Source: Opisthorchis felineus (Eukaryota; Platyhelminthes; Trematoda; Opisthorchiida; Opisthorchiidae). From it: a DNA stretch of 64,000 bases. Within the stretch, counting starts at the first letter, position 1. Every line of letters begins with the position of its first letter. The notes under the pieces were generated by a model. The model searched no databases and was not told the DNA's origin. It saw nothing but the letters and a program-made list of their open reading frames with translations. Below are positions 25,355 to 37,559 of the stretch, piece after piece. The stretch covers positions 923,188-987,187 of the forward strand of contig SJOL01006494.1 in NCBI GenBank assembly GCA_004794785.1, written 5' to 3'. The position numbers and the translations under genes are program-made.

Positions 25355-25649
25355 TGCACGTCCAGATCTGCTTGAATCCTCGAGACAATTGTCTTCAAAG
25401 GGACGCGCACATTGAATTTACTATAAAGCGCCATTCATACACATTCAGTTATGCTACAATCGGAGTTCTCATGAGTAATCACGCTTTATTCTTCTCCTCA
25501 TTGATTCCAAAATTTCATCGAACTCCAATAGTTTCACCGGATGTTGTTGACATGCTGGAGGAGATGTAGGTTATCATACAGTTGGTTAGCGTTGACCATT
25601 CAAACTCCGCTAGGCGAAACTGGTATCCTGACTAACCTTCCTAACAAAA

Positions 25650-25679
25650 GTAGTTAGTAGTTAGTAGTAGTAGTAGTGG
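25650..25679. repeat. (TAG)n microsatellite
   Basis: A short run of TAGT and TAG units (TAGTTAGTAGTTAG then about four TAG triplets). Confidence 0.85.
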
Positions 25680-25929
25680 TATTCAGAAGAATTGACGTTG
25701 TGGCTCCAAATGCAAATCGACTGTTTGACGAAAGACCTCAGATTCTACACAAACCCGATCTATGTGAATGAAAAGTCCTTACATTTTCGTCTCCCCTCAC
25801 ATTCGAGGAACTGGTGATCTTGATTTACCGTACGTAAAACCGTCTCGTTTAATCCATGTGACCTCAAATACACCAACGATATGTTCAGCTCCGATAAGCG
25901 ACAGCTACTAGTGAAAGGAGGAAACCCTT

Positions 25930-26182
25930 TCGACAAATACACTCATTTGCAAATCAATTTGGTTTTCACGAGAGACTCAAGTGAATCACTCGTTTATGAT
26001 ATTCTTCAACTGAATGTGCTGCACACAGACCACCTCATGTTTCAGTTGGCACGATAATCGAGATATCGTAGTATATTTTCATAAAGGAAACTACTCACAA
26101 TGTTGCTGAATAGCATAAACGAGTGATTCACTTACGTTTCCCGTGAAAACCAAATTGATTTGTTAATGAGTGTATTTGTCGA
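25930..26182 (-). repeat. Fold-back copy of family 2 with 69-bp inverted arms
   Basis: Arms at 25930-25998 and 26114-26182 are inverted repeats of 69 bp with about six mismatches, around a 115-bp spacer. Each arm runs from TCGACAAATACACTCATT to AATCACTCGTTTATG. Read on the - strand, the spacer carries the GATATCTCGATTATCG, GCAGCACATTCAGTTG and CAACATTGTGAGTAGTTTC landmarks of family 2. The element could fold into a long hairpin. This suggests either a fold-back (MITE-like) transposon or a family-2 copy whose 3' end was re-copied in inverse orientation. No clear target-site duplication was seen. Confidence 0.75.
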
Positions 26183-26221
26183 AGCCAGTCCAATTTGGGT
26201 TCAAGTAGACCATAAAGTTGA

Positions 26222-26340
26222 CGGAAACCCGGGGACTGCGCCTACCTGATGAGCCCCAAGAGGGGCAAAACCGGTCGTGGGCTGTCGAAGAGTTTTCAGC
26301 AACCTTGTGAGTAGTTTCTTTTATGAGGAAAACCCTTCTT
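26222..26340 (+). repeat. Interspersed repeat family 2, 5' part, cut by an LTR
   Basis: Reads GATGAGCCCCAAGAGGGGC, AAAACCGGTCGTGGGCTGTC, then TTTTCAGCAACCTTGTGAG and TAGTTTCTTTTATGA. It stops where the solo LTR begins, which suggests the LTR landed inside or at the edge of this copy. Confidence 0.65.
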
Positions 26341-26618
26341 TGTAAAGTCGTTTATTAGCAAACACCAACTAAGCAGTTACAAGCTGTTCGACAGAAAATT
26401 GAACGTCTCATATGCACACAGTTTTTAAAAACTGAACATTCTCACACATATTCTTGAACTTTCATGGATATTCATGGACTATTACACAATTGTAAACGAG
26501 CACTGCAAAGCGGTTCCCCAAGTTCCGTAATAAACTTCATCTTCCATTAGAGGCGAGGCGGAGCTTTGAAACGACCACAGACTACTCGCATGCCTCATCA
26601 GTGATATACGTCGTTACA
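26341..26618 (-). mobile_element. Solo LTR of the Gypsy family at 3.2 kb
   Basis: A 278-bp relative of the 3220-3493 LTR, with the same orientation and the same TGTAA / TTACA ends. Shared words include CAATTGTAAACGA, TTCCATTAGA and GCATGC. One copy has a deletion of about 21 bp near its left end and the other an offsetting change of about 18 bp. No pol sequence adjoins it, so it is probably the product of recombination between two LTRs. Clear flanking direct repeats were not found. Confidence 0.7.
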
Positions 26619-29600
26619 CTAGTAGCTAAACAACTTCCACGTATGACTCTATGGATATCACTTTAGGTAAACTGATGCTCTCGGTTACTATATATGCATT
26701 CTGCCAAACGATCATCCATCATCAGAATATGCCCTCTAACCTATCTCCTCGGAAGTGTTAACGTCTACTCTGTGGTCTCCATCAGACAAAAAAGCAGGAT
26801 ATCTCGCTATGCAATCCTGAGCTCTCCCTGTTGTCTTTCGATTCGAATTCTCATGCTGCGACGGCTAAACCACCAACAGCGTTTGATTTTTGAAGCACCT
26901 CAGCGTCAGCTTCAGCTGCACAAACCACATCCTCGACAGCAGGGCTAATCACTCCATGTCCAGTTAAGTCAACGACGCTGCAGTTACGCACGGTCCATTG
27001 GTTGGTTTTCCTCATGTAAAACAAACCACTGAAATGAGGTTAGAATGTTTCCATTCCGAAAGTGGTGAACACAAGACACTTGTCTGAGACTATGGAGGCC
27101 AGCTGGACCTAAACCTAGAAATGGCAGTACAACCACACCGATCGACCTGTCTTCTACCAACCTGGGCTATAAATTTCTCCGTTAAAAAGAGTGAGATTGG
27201 CAAATGGCAGGCATTTTCAAACCGCTGTAGTGTTCTACAAATGCCATGTTCTGAAGTGTCGCGTGTCACTGTAGCCAGAACTTTAAGGTTGTAATGGAAT
27301 AACAGTAAAGCTGAGGGGAGTACATGTATAATGTGAAACAAGACTGTTCCACACGCGTGTAGCCAGGTACACCAAGGCGAAATATTGCCCGTTAAGTATA
27401 TGAAGTAGACGCGCATGAGACTAGGTGAAGGTTTGACCGGGGTGATGATATCTATTTATCTATATCTACCTATTTATTTTGTATCTATTAAACCATCCAT
27501 CTATATGAATATAAATAACTGTATGAGCGACGTTACGCATCAACACTTGAACTTCTTACGGGGTGATACATCCAACCGCAACTAAAGAGGTGCGATAATA
27601 CTTTTATTCTACATCTAAACGGAGCATCTTGTAAACCATATTTCCTGACTGTTGGTTGCTTGAGATGACAACGATGACGATAATAAGTGGACCTCTGAAA
27701 AACCGAATACATCAAATAGTAGCCCCTGTCACATAATGCAAGCTTTCGCCTATGATTCAGTCTTCAACATGGTTAGTCCATAGGAAAAAGACATTGGTCG
27801 GATTTTCAGTGGCCACATGTGATTAACCAACATACTGAATCCCTTAGTTCCTGCGAGAGTACGTACCATGTATATGAAAAAGCAAATATTCAAGCTAACA
27901 TCGTTTGTAACATTTAATTCAGTTTGCAATTTAATTTGCACAGTTTGCTTTGTAAATTCCTGTACAAACCCTGAATTATAGTAAACCGAATGATGTGCCA
28001 AATCGGTTTGCATAGTGCTGAATTAACGGATGAGTCTGATGTACCGAGGAGAAGAGTGAGCGAGGGGTCGTTCCGTCCTGTTGATTAATCAAGCTTCAGT
28101 GAGACTTTTAAACACATGGAAGAATTCCAAAATATGTTTACCAGTAAAAAGGTCTCCTTTGGAATCGGACAACATGTGCGCTTTGTATCCAACTTCAGAT
28201 TCATCTTGCAAATCTGTTTTGAACTACCCATCAAAACAGATAGACTTCCACTCGCTTTGATGTATTACGCAGAGTACATGTTTGAGGCATGTAGATGTAC
28301 AAACTGAGATTTCTTTTAATTGCTGTAGTTCATTTAGTCAACCGGTTCCAAGTCACCCACCGCATTATTTGCATTCTTATCTGCGTAGAGCCCTTGATTT
28401 AACAGAGTACTGAGATATACACGACGGGTAGTGCGGTCCGGTACCTGCCTTTGGTCACTTCTTGTTGGGTGGACGTCAGGATAATCCATTAGGTTTTCTC
28501 ATAGGACGGATAAACGGACAATAATCAGTCATACAATTAGATATTTCGTTCTGCAAGACGTGCAAAACGTTCACAAGTTGCCAGTGTGTACCCAACTCCA
28601 AGTTCAGCTGAAACCAACCTTCTACGAAATGTTTCTGATGGGTGAAACATGACTGGTTTATTCGACATCAGCGGCTGCCTGAATGGACCTCGAGCGCAAT
28701 GCCAGAGGAAATTGGGGAAAATCGCGTGGTTTGTACACAGTTTGTACATTTCATCCGGCTGACTTGTGCTACGATGGCTGAACGAGCCCCGCACCGAACA
28801 CGCATTACAGGGAAGCCATGAGAAACTCCGCCAAATTAGACAAGGTCATTTGGTCACATGCAACAAGTATAGGCAGTCGACAGGTGCTGTTAGAGCGCAA
28901 AACCACCGTCGCACGTGGATTACCTACGCGCAATAAGGCACGAATCCAGGCTATCAACCCACTTAGAAACATACGCCAAAAACATTTGTCCAAAAATTCC
29001 CTGTCAGTGTACTTCCATGTTTCAAGACTAATTGAAGAGAATTAATTAAACAAACTGTTTGATTGCCCAGATTTTCATTCTGGAAGCTGTTGTGGTCGTG
29101 TGACTATTTTATCCATACACTGAGAGTAAACGACGATGTTCGGAAGCCTCCACATGGATTAGGATGCTGGTAGAGGTTGTGGCTACGTGTCAATTACTGC
29201 GCTAATTTTGACACATGCAAGTATCGGTCTCATTTCGTGTGTCATTAGGTTTTCTATCGTCTGAATGGGCAAGACGAGCATGTTCGTCCTTTCTTATTAT
29301 TTGATGCGCCATTCGTGTGGTTTACATGTCGATTGTGCCCTTTACGCCCGCAGCGCCCTCACTCACCTGTCACACGCAGTTTCCCAGGAAGGTAACCCAA
29401 CCACTGTCATCGCGATGGATCACCTTCGACGACTGCCTAGGCCCATCGCAACGCAGTAGGCAGAACGTGAAGCACATCAGGGAATACACACGACTATCCT
29501 ACGGTAGCGTGGCTTCGCGAGCCACACACTGGTGTGCGCGAAAAATGTGCATAACTGCATCCATGTAATGTGCTCATTGGGTAATCCGGCGACCAAACTA

Positions 29601-29847
29601 TATGTTCTGGATTCATAGAGCTACGCACGGTGCGGCGGTGGGAATTAAGCAAACACACTCCATTTTCCAGTTAGAGGATTGCAACTGAAATTCAGTCCTG
29701 TTCATTAGATTACTCCCTGTGCCCTACATCCTCCTCTGCACTTGTGTAAACATGGTAACGATTGGTTAATTCCAGCAACGCATAGAGTTTATCGCGCACT
29801 GTTTCACACCCTGGAGCACTAGCTGCGTTGGGATTCTCGGCAAAACA
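26619..29847. other. Stretch without recognised genes
   Basis: An imperfect (TATC/TATT)n tract lies at about 27449-27520. Open frames up to 108 codons on both strands show no recognised domains. A hairpin with arms GTGGCT and AGCCAC sits at 29509-29525. Confidence 0.4.
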
Positions 29848-30294
29848 ATGTTTCATTTATTCAATTTGATCATTCTACCGATTCTGAGAGTGGATTCAAT
29901 TTGCCCCTTAGGTTACAAAAACTTATGGTCAGATGTCTGCATCGCCGAACTTGGAATGGCAAACCATTTCTGTGCGGCCTGTGAAGAATGTGCAAAATAC
30001 GGAGAGATCAGCGGACAACTAGCCCATCTCATGGGCAAGGAAGTCCTTAAAGCCTTACCAGGCTTCCCCGCACGTTTCGCTCACTGGACGGGATATAATA
30101 GATTGCTCAAACAGCCAATAACTTCCAATGGTGTTTGGAGAGGTGTTGATCCGAGATCACCAAGTTATAAGGTACAGTCCAGTGAAATTCCATGGCAAAG
30201 CGGCCAACCACCTAACAAACCTGTGGCCATATATGGTGGATTTTCTAACGGACTGCAAGGCACCTCCATGGGCCAAACTTCACTTCGAGAATAG
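29848..30294 (+). CDS. Putative secreted C-type-lectin-like protein, C-terminally cut (exon or pseudogene)
   Basis: A 148-codon + frame, the most gene-like in the window. Residues 1-18 (MFHLFNLIILPILRVDSI) look like a signal peptide. Cys19 and Cys31 could form the first disulphide of a long-form C-type-lectin domain. ANHFCAACEECAKYG (38-52) then L58 fit the 'W..A...C...G..L' helix. HWTGYN (79-84) fits the 'W-I-G-L' core, W97 the 'W.W.DG' strand, and PWQSGQPPN (115-123) the 'W..GEPNN' sugar/calcium loop. The last two conserved cysteines and the FVCE-type end are missing before the TAG stop, so the domain is incomplete. The rest may lie in another exon, or the end may be lost to the retroelements that follow. 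Internal AAGGTACAG (about 30169) could serve as a splice donor. Domain assignment is from motif order only, and an unrelated cysteine-rich protein is possible. The first ATG was chosen because it gives the hydrophobic leader. Confidence 0.5.
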   Translation: MFHLFNLIILPILRVDSICPLGYKNLWSDVCIAELGMANHFCAACEECAKYGEISGQLAHLMGKEVLKALPGFPARFAHWTGYNRLLKQPITSNGVWRGVDPRSPSYKVQSSEIPWQSGQPPNKPVAIYGGFSNGLQGTSMGQTSLRE

Positions 30295-30429
30295 GTGAAC
30301 TGTGTATACGGTGGATTGCTGTCTGATCGCCCTCTGTCATATCGATTTCGTTCAGACTTCCCAGAACCGATCGAGAACATAATACAAACTGATGGGTGCT
30401 TCTCGGAGGTGCAGACCCCTACACACATT

Positions 30430-30672
30430 GATTGTGCAAGAAAGTAAGTAGCTGCTTGCACAGTGTTTCCTCGGATATTTATCCGCGGTATCCAGCTCCA
30501 ATGCAACCTGCTCAGGACGAGAGTTAGAAGCGCTCGACATGGTCATGGTGGCCAGACGACCTTATGTCGTGGAAACTGTGGTCAACCGGAGAGTTTGGTG
30601 CATATTTTGCAGTCCTGCTGGATCACGCACGATGTCAGATGTGCTCTTCATAATCGGGTTGCAAGGGAATTC
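30430..30672 (+). pseudogene. R2-type non-LTR element, zinc-knuckle region after RT (relic)
   Basis: The frame from 30463 reads FIRGIQLQCNLLRTRVRSAR, the 'YI.AhQLR.N.LPTR...RG' segment that follows the RT in R2/RLE-clade elements. It then reads CRGNCGQPESLVHILQSC with C-x3-C-x7-H-x4-C spacing, the CCHC knuckle, and then H..R..LHNRV as in 'H..R..RHN.h'. The restriction-like endonuclease that should come next is absent: the frame ends at TGA 30673, in a TGAACC repeat. Upstream, about 30380-30460 is in another frame with a stop. In a full element this region helps position the RNA and target DNA. Confidence 0.7.
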
Positions 30673-30702
30673 TGAACCTGAACCTGAACCTTTCTGAACC
30701 TG
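30673..30702. repeat. TGAACC short tandem repeat at the end of the R2-type relic
   Basis: Reads TGAACC three times, TT, then CTGAACCTG. It begins exactly at the point where the R2-type reading frame stops. Confidence 0.85.
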
Positions 30703-30789
30703 CCGTGCAAGAGCGATATTCTAATTAACTAGTATAATCTAGACTGTAAACCGCCCTTAAGATAACATATTATGATGCTCAACTCAGAG

Positions 30790-31040
30790 TACTCAGAATG
30801 CTAAGAGCACACAAACCATGCCACACCCAACTCGGCAAACAAACAATCCCGCCTACTCTATCGGCTTCATTCTGCATCTATCACTTCACCTGCAATTGCG
30901 GCGAAATTTATATGGGATGAACGGACGGTACTGCTGGTGTCAGGGCCCGCGAACCGATAAACTGTCGAAGTGGATTTCTGGACATGACCCTGTAACTGGA
31001 CACTTCGTTGATATCAATTTCATCTCCTCTATTTTAATTT
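30790..31040 (+). pseudogene. GIY-YIG endonuclease relic, Penelope-like element
   Basis: From 30876 one frame reads IYHFTCNCGEIYMG, then a stop, then TDGTAGVRAREP. This matches the 'hY.h.C.CG..YIG.T.R.L..R..EH' start of GIY-YIG nuclease domains in Penelope-like retroelements. After a frameshift the next frame reads KLSKWIS then GHDPVTGHFVDINFISSI, the 'KWL...H...TGH.hD...h..I' end. The middle helix is shortened by a deletion. Upstream (about 30810-30875) a PPTLSASFC-like lead-in is in frame. No RT was found nearby. In living elements the nuclease cuts target DNA for insertion. Confidence 0.6.
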
Positions 31041-34000
31041 GATGTAACCAGTCAATTACACTAAAGTTCGTTGCAGGTTGTTGACTACTCGCTACAGTCG
31101 CTTTGCGCTCAGAGGCGTTTAGAAGTCACGTTACGCCTACTCTGGTTTACTTAAGTAAGCTGGACATTCTGCCACACTTATGAGCAGTGTGCTTAGCCAC
31201 ATTTGTTCGTTCTTTTTTGAACTTCAAATTGACGAAACCGTATGAGCTCATTCAACCTCGTAGTGCAAATGTACTTTCTGTGTTATTCAGACAATAGTAG
31301 ACACACCGAAGTCCAATGGGAGATGAATATCCCACAGTGCACATGGCGACTAAGATCGACCCTAACGTTAGAAATACAGCACAGTCCAAAGATTAGCTAA
31401 GTAACACATCCGTTCCACTCGCAGAGGAATTTCCGGACTTTTGTTTAGGTCATTTATCAAACTCTTAGCACACTGTGTACGGCACTATCACTCCCTCATT
31501 AAACATGCAAAATGTGAACAACAGAAACGGCCCCAAAGTTTTCACTGCATTCCCTGAACAGGCATAAAACAATTCATTTTCGACTATACATTAATGATTT
31601 AAATAACATATTTCGGTGTAATGTAGGCCACTTTTCATTTAAAGCTCACATTGTTTACAAAATACATAAAAACCAACCTAAGTAATACTAATTAAATTCA
31701 TATTTATTGGGTCGCTATTTCTACCGAAGTGCGCACACATCGGAAAAGCTTATATCACTCCTTTCCTATATTCCGAAAACTTAACCTTAATTTTTTTAAT
31801 TTGAACAGACCGATATTCTTCGCCACCCCAAAATATACGCGTAGGAGTGTAATGTGGAGTCGCTCGTAGCGTAATCGCTCGAAGTCCGAAATTTCATTTA
31901 GCATGATCCTCAGTATGGAGTGGGGTAGAATACAAAATTCAGGTGCCGACTTAATACCTCTTGTCCTGATACCGCAGATTTTCTTGTTTCGTGGTGACGG
32001 GATTTTTCACCTTATTCTGTCCTAAATAGTAGAAGACGTAACGCACCATCAAATGACCCCGTTTTTTGAAGATATAATGCTTTTCTAACAACATTTCCAC
32101 TTCGCTAGAGCATGGGTTCGTTCCCAAAATCAGTAGCTCAGTATCACTTGACCAGCAGTCAAACGTAACTTGACATGAGAAAAGGTTGACAAGTAGTCAT
32201 ATTCTCAGTCCATCTCACTCCTTTTAGATTAAATGCGAGTCAGATTCACTTTGGGCGCTGCCAACATTGACAGTTTGTTTGGCTGTCCACGAGCTGCGGA
32301 CGGTAGGCCCCGTTTTACAATCTACTGGTCAGACTTTCATGGTCAGAGAATCCTTGCGTTTGATTCAGGTGGTCCTGCAATCCTGTAATTTCAGCGAACA
32401 GACGACACAGCATGCGCCAGTATGCAAGTCATGGGAGTATGACGTCACACATGATTGGATTATTTGTATCGTTCCAAATCTGAACCCAACTCACATCCGG
32501 TTCTCCTTATACTCAAACTACGTGAATATAGACATTCATAACGTCTTGAACCGTCTACTTTTACTCTGTGTTTTGGATGTGATGTACAGGATCCCTCATC
32601 ATTAGAATACTAGAAAAAAAAACAGGAATACCCCTGTAATGACGAATACCATGCTTCGTACGCGAAAACTGCACGGGTGAACAACTACAAAGTATTCATA
32701 TGCTTACTGCTAGACTTAATTTACAAGGACGGGTTTTGACTTTTACTGTACTGAACTCCGGCCGACCTTCTCTGGACATTTTAGTCGCCTATGAGCTTAT
32801 GAATACACAATTCAATTCGGTGTGTTTGTGTAGGAAATAGCCAGTAGACGAACATACGTTTCTTAAAGATGTATTTGGAATGACCACCTCGGTGGTTGTT
32901 TATATATTTTCCCTTTTAATCGTATTGAGGTTCCAGTAAGCAATGCTTAGTGTCATATGCAAACGTCATATTTCGAAGGTTGTTTGCATGGAGCAAAGTC
33001 TATGTTATATACTCCTCTCTCGATGATGACTTAGGTTCCATAAAGCCTAAATTTCTGCAGTAGAGAGGCCATGGCGATGAGAAGATAGCACGATTTCAAG
33101 CAACCTCAATGATGTTGCTTTGCTGAAGTCGATATACAGCTGAAACAACACGTTTTGTGGAAAAACTAGAACATCCTAATTGTCTAATCTTCCCTCTTAG
33201 GTGCTTCCGCCAATTTCCGAGATCCTGTTGGACGTTCTTGAAAATGGGTAAAAGATAAGGTAAATTTCTGCGGCCTCCAACTGTAAAATAAATCAAAAGA
33301 AAGGGCAAATTTTCGGTTCTTTTTTGGGTCACGTGAAGTAGCCTTTAAGCAAGCTCATGTCCCGAATTCTAATTCACACTAATGTGTATCGTTGAAAAAT
33401 GTACACATATTACATGGTACTTACGGGTCACAAACCCAGTGGGCAGAGCGTGAAAGAATGTCCACTGCAGTGAATACATATTGCGACCGCAGTCCTATGG
33501 ATGGGTTGGCTTGAGAAGCTCCATAATGGTGCGTGTTCAGGGTGCAAAATTTCATCCACTTCACAAAATGAGTTCACCGTTCCAAACAATAACCTTATTG
33601 TTCAATCATCATTGAGGCGTGCACAATGTTCTGACCAGGGTTGGGCGCTTTCTTCATGTTTCCTTTTAATCCGATGATTCCTGAAATTCATTTCTGTCCA
33701 TTAATCCTCGTCCACTTCTTTGTGTTTTACCAAGATCGCGTGACACCTTGGTTTACTCCAACAACACGTAGTATATTTGTACGTGCCTTAGCTTGGAATT
33801 GCAGACAACACTTGGATCCTTGGCAAGACGCTGTTTACTTTCAATTAGGATTTCGTCCTTTCACGTCTGTCATTCTACGGATTTTTGAAGTGGAGACAGG
33901 TTACACGTCAGAAATTTAATGCCCAGCCTTGGAATGACAGAAATTCGGCAACGCAGTATGGAATGCAGCACCTCCCTCATGGGAAGGTAGCTCCTGAATC

Positions 34001-37000
34001 TTAAGGTTTAATCTCTGGGTGGGACTGAATCGACCGTTTACACAACTGACAAATTCCAATGGCGCGCTGGGGGATATGGATTCAAGTTCACCATCTAACA
34101 TGGTGCAGTCGACTGAAATTGTGTGGTATAAATGTTTCATATGAGAAACGAGCGCTAAGAGATCCGAAAGGTTGCGCAAACTGTATATGACCGTTGTCTG
34201 TCTGACATACTGCTCGCTATCGCCCTGGAAACCATTATAACTGAAGTTAGTCTCACTGTTTACAAGTGGTGTTAATAACGGGTATCCAGCATCTGAATGA
34301 TTTTGAAAATGTACGCCATGTATATTAGCTAGATATAAGACAGTTAATAAAAAACGACCTCAGGCTGAGTTAAGGTGGCCAAATTTACCTATGTAGGTCA
34401 AGCGCGAGACGCGTACGACCCAACCCACCCAGCTGTGAAAAGTCAGTGGTGCAAGTGGCTGATAATAAATTGGTTTCATTACTTCCTTCACTTTCAACAC
34501 GAGTATTTTGGAAGCAACATTTTCGCAGTTACGATGTCATTCTCAAGTAAAAATTCGTGTTTTTAAATCGTAAAAATTTGCGCCCACTTGAACAGCAAAC
34601 AGCAAATCCACCTTGCAGTGCTCCACTACTGATGATTTTGTTCGCGCGACGGCAGTGCCTGTTGGTTGATAATCGTGATTTCATTCTTTGTTGTCACAAA
34701 ACTTCAAACGTAGGAATCGACTACCTCACTGTATGCACTTTGCTGGTTTCCCGATCACGTTAAGAATGATTGTGTACTATCCACAGGCTAGCTTGCAAAC
34801 AAGTATGAGATGTATTATTCACTCCGGTCAAATGTCACCCGGTTGGTGGATGGGGGAACAACCTAAGGGAATATCAGTGGATACGGTCTATTATTGCACA
34901 AGAAAATGGCTCCTTAATACCTGGAATATGTGAGCACACGAGAGCGCACACGGGGTGCGTACATTTGCCAGCACAGGTGTCAAACAGCTGAGTGCACCTG
35001 AAGGAGTGCCATAGAAACTACAAGATGCCTGTATGGCATGCTCAGGGCTACCAGAGTAGTGCACCACCTTTTTTAGCGTTCTCTGGCATTCCCCAGAAAG
35101 CTGTTGGTCACATTACCAGAGTGAATCATAATGGACCGTACACGGACAGTCCACTCCCCGGTAAGCGAAATCACTGAGCCGTGATGTGAGAGAAAATCCG
35201 TGAATCTTTGCGGCGCAGTATGCCTAAGTGGTGATGAAATTCACGTTAAGATCAGGAGAAGAGACCTATTTTGTGATATTGTCCAGACGAGCCATACGAT
35301 GGAATATGTGTCGACTGTTGAAGGCGATGGCTTTAACAAAGACACACAGATGCCATATGGTGCGTAGGTGCTTTCTTAGGAATTTACATATGGGGAATTA
35401 TCACAGCATAACGTCACAGCCGAACACGAATCTGGTTGACCGTATCTGTGCCACCATTTTGTCCATCACAAAGGTTACTACTGGCCCCTCATCCCCTGAA
35501 CAAACCTAACAGTTTACTCGTAGGAGAAACGTGCTCGCTTTCTATGACGGCACACATGATTGGACACCCATCACGTATGCGATTTGTGAACGAGAGGGTG
35601 TTGAGCTTTTACCTGATTATCACAGATGAGCTGTCTCAAAAGGACCCACCAAAATGGTTAGTCGTATGCGTTTCGTCGATAATCATGACGTCTTGGAAAT
35701 GTCGCAATAACGCAATCTGTTGTGCCTTAGCGAGTCATACGTGACTAAAGTGTGCTTTACCGAGTGTAACACTAACATGCGTCTGCATTCACAAAGCTTA
35801 GCCAAGACAGAAGACATATTATCTGCCACAACGAAGTTAAACTGTCAGATACCAAGCCTTCATATACGCAATCAAACGGGGCGGCCGGCGTTTCGCGTAC
35901 TACCTGCCATTAGAAAATTCTCTCAACTTCGTCTGGTTCCACGACTTTTGATTTTGGTAATCGCCCGCTGCATCAGCACAGCCGCTAGTACAGCTACTCA
36001 TAATGCGAAACAGCGTTGCTGTTCTTTTCGCTAGCAGCGAACACAAACAGTTATCCATCGTGTAAACGTATACCACCTAGAAATCCCAGAAAATCATGTA
36101 GTAACTAATTTCTAAACATAGTTTTCCCATGAAGTTGAGTCAACGCCTTGTCGGGTTCTGAAAGTAGACAAACAATTGTGAATACGAGATTCGGGCCCAA
36201 GATTAGTAATCAGGAAAACTTTAACCAAATTTCAGAAAATGTAAGGCCTGAACATATATGCACCGAATTACCTAATTTTAACGCAAAATGTTCCCTACAA
36301 AACACTGGTTTTGGAGTAAGTGCATGATAAGAATCGGCGTCCAGAGACGTCATTTGCATGTGCATGGTTATAAATTGTAACAGTCGATAACCAGTTACTC
36401 ACTTAAAGCCTAGATAGTGTGTTCTTGAGCCAAGAAAGCAATGACGTTCTGATTCTGAGAGAAAACACCGTCCATTCGTGCCTGAAAAGTCGCAGCCTAA
36501 CCATCGCTAGAAGATCCACAGTAGAAACTGATGGCGTCCCAACCGGGTGGTTTGAAAATATCGAGTTTCAGTAAGGAATGACTAAATCGGATCAGTGAGG
36601 CCGGATACCGTGACAGAGTAGGATAGAGCGCGAAATGTTGTGTTAAATTCTGCAATATTTTTATTCAGAAGGTCTGGGGTCCCTCAGATACGTAAAATAC
36701 GCCAAAATGATCACCACCAAGTCTAAGTTAAGGACGGATGACAAGTGTTCCATGCAACTGAATTTCCTTCAGCTGTGTCAATTAAATGTAGACGGAGGTG
36801 GCTATGTGGGGTTGCGATCACGGTTGGAGGTACAGTGCGGAGTACTTGATGAAGGCTCTAGAGCCAACTCAATCCTCACGATACGCAAGTGCGCATAGAT
36901 GGATTACTTGGGCGATGGCCAGTATAAAAAGGGGTTAAGTACTCTAATTGGCACGAGGGAAATATTGGAAGACTTTCAGAAAAGTTGAGGTATCCTCCAA

Positions 37001-37559
37001 AGGATAATATTCCCAGGACTAGCTGCCACCTAGCTAACACAACATGAAGATAAGTAGCAAGAGATTTTTGTGGAAAAATTGCGCGGGAAAAAATTAGCCG
37101 CACAATGACATAAAGGAGCAAGAGGACAGAAGGAATCTAAACGTTTTCAGATGAAAGTGAGGCTGGCGAAGATCCAGGACTTGAGAGGCGTTAGGGATTC
37201 CGGGTTGGAGGAAATCTGGCCATTGAAAAGAACAATTTAGCAATGGGGACTACCGGATATTTGTAGGAAGGAAACGGAAACCAATGCTTATCCTAAACGA
37301 GAAAGTCCCCAAGGATACAAACTTCCGCACGGAGGCGGACTAAAGGGCTTGTTCCTAATGGGTGTTCAACAGAGAGCAAAGGGAAACACCACCACTATTG
37401 TATGGCTGGTGAGCACAGCAAATTCACTTGTTACGTCACAGAAGGTTGACTTTAAGCCAGTGATGTGAAGAATCAGGGCAGAACCAGAACAGAGATGCAA
37501 AACAAAATTAGAAGAGAATAGCTGTGAGACGACATCCTATCCTTACAGCAAAAACAATC
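31041..37559. other. Long stretch without recognised genes
   Basis: Chance-sized frames only, the longest 112 codons at 32267-32605. The + frames of 81, 93, 102 and 104 codons between 34.7 and 36.0 kb lie in series but show no common domain. AT-rich sequence dominates 31.5-32.1 kb. No RNA gene seen. Confidence 0.4.
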
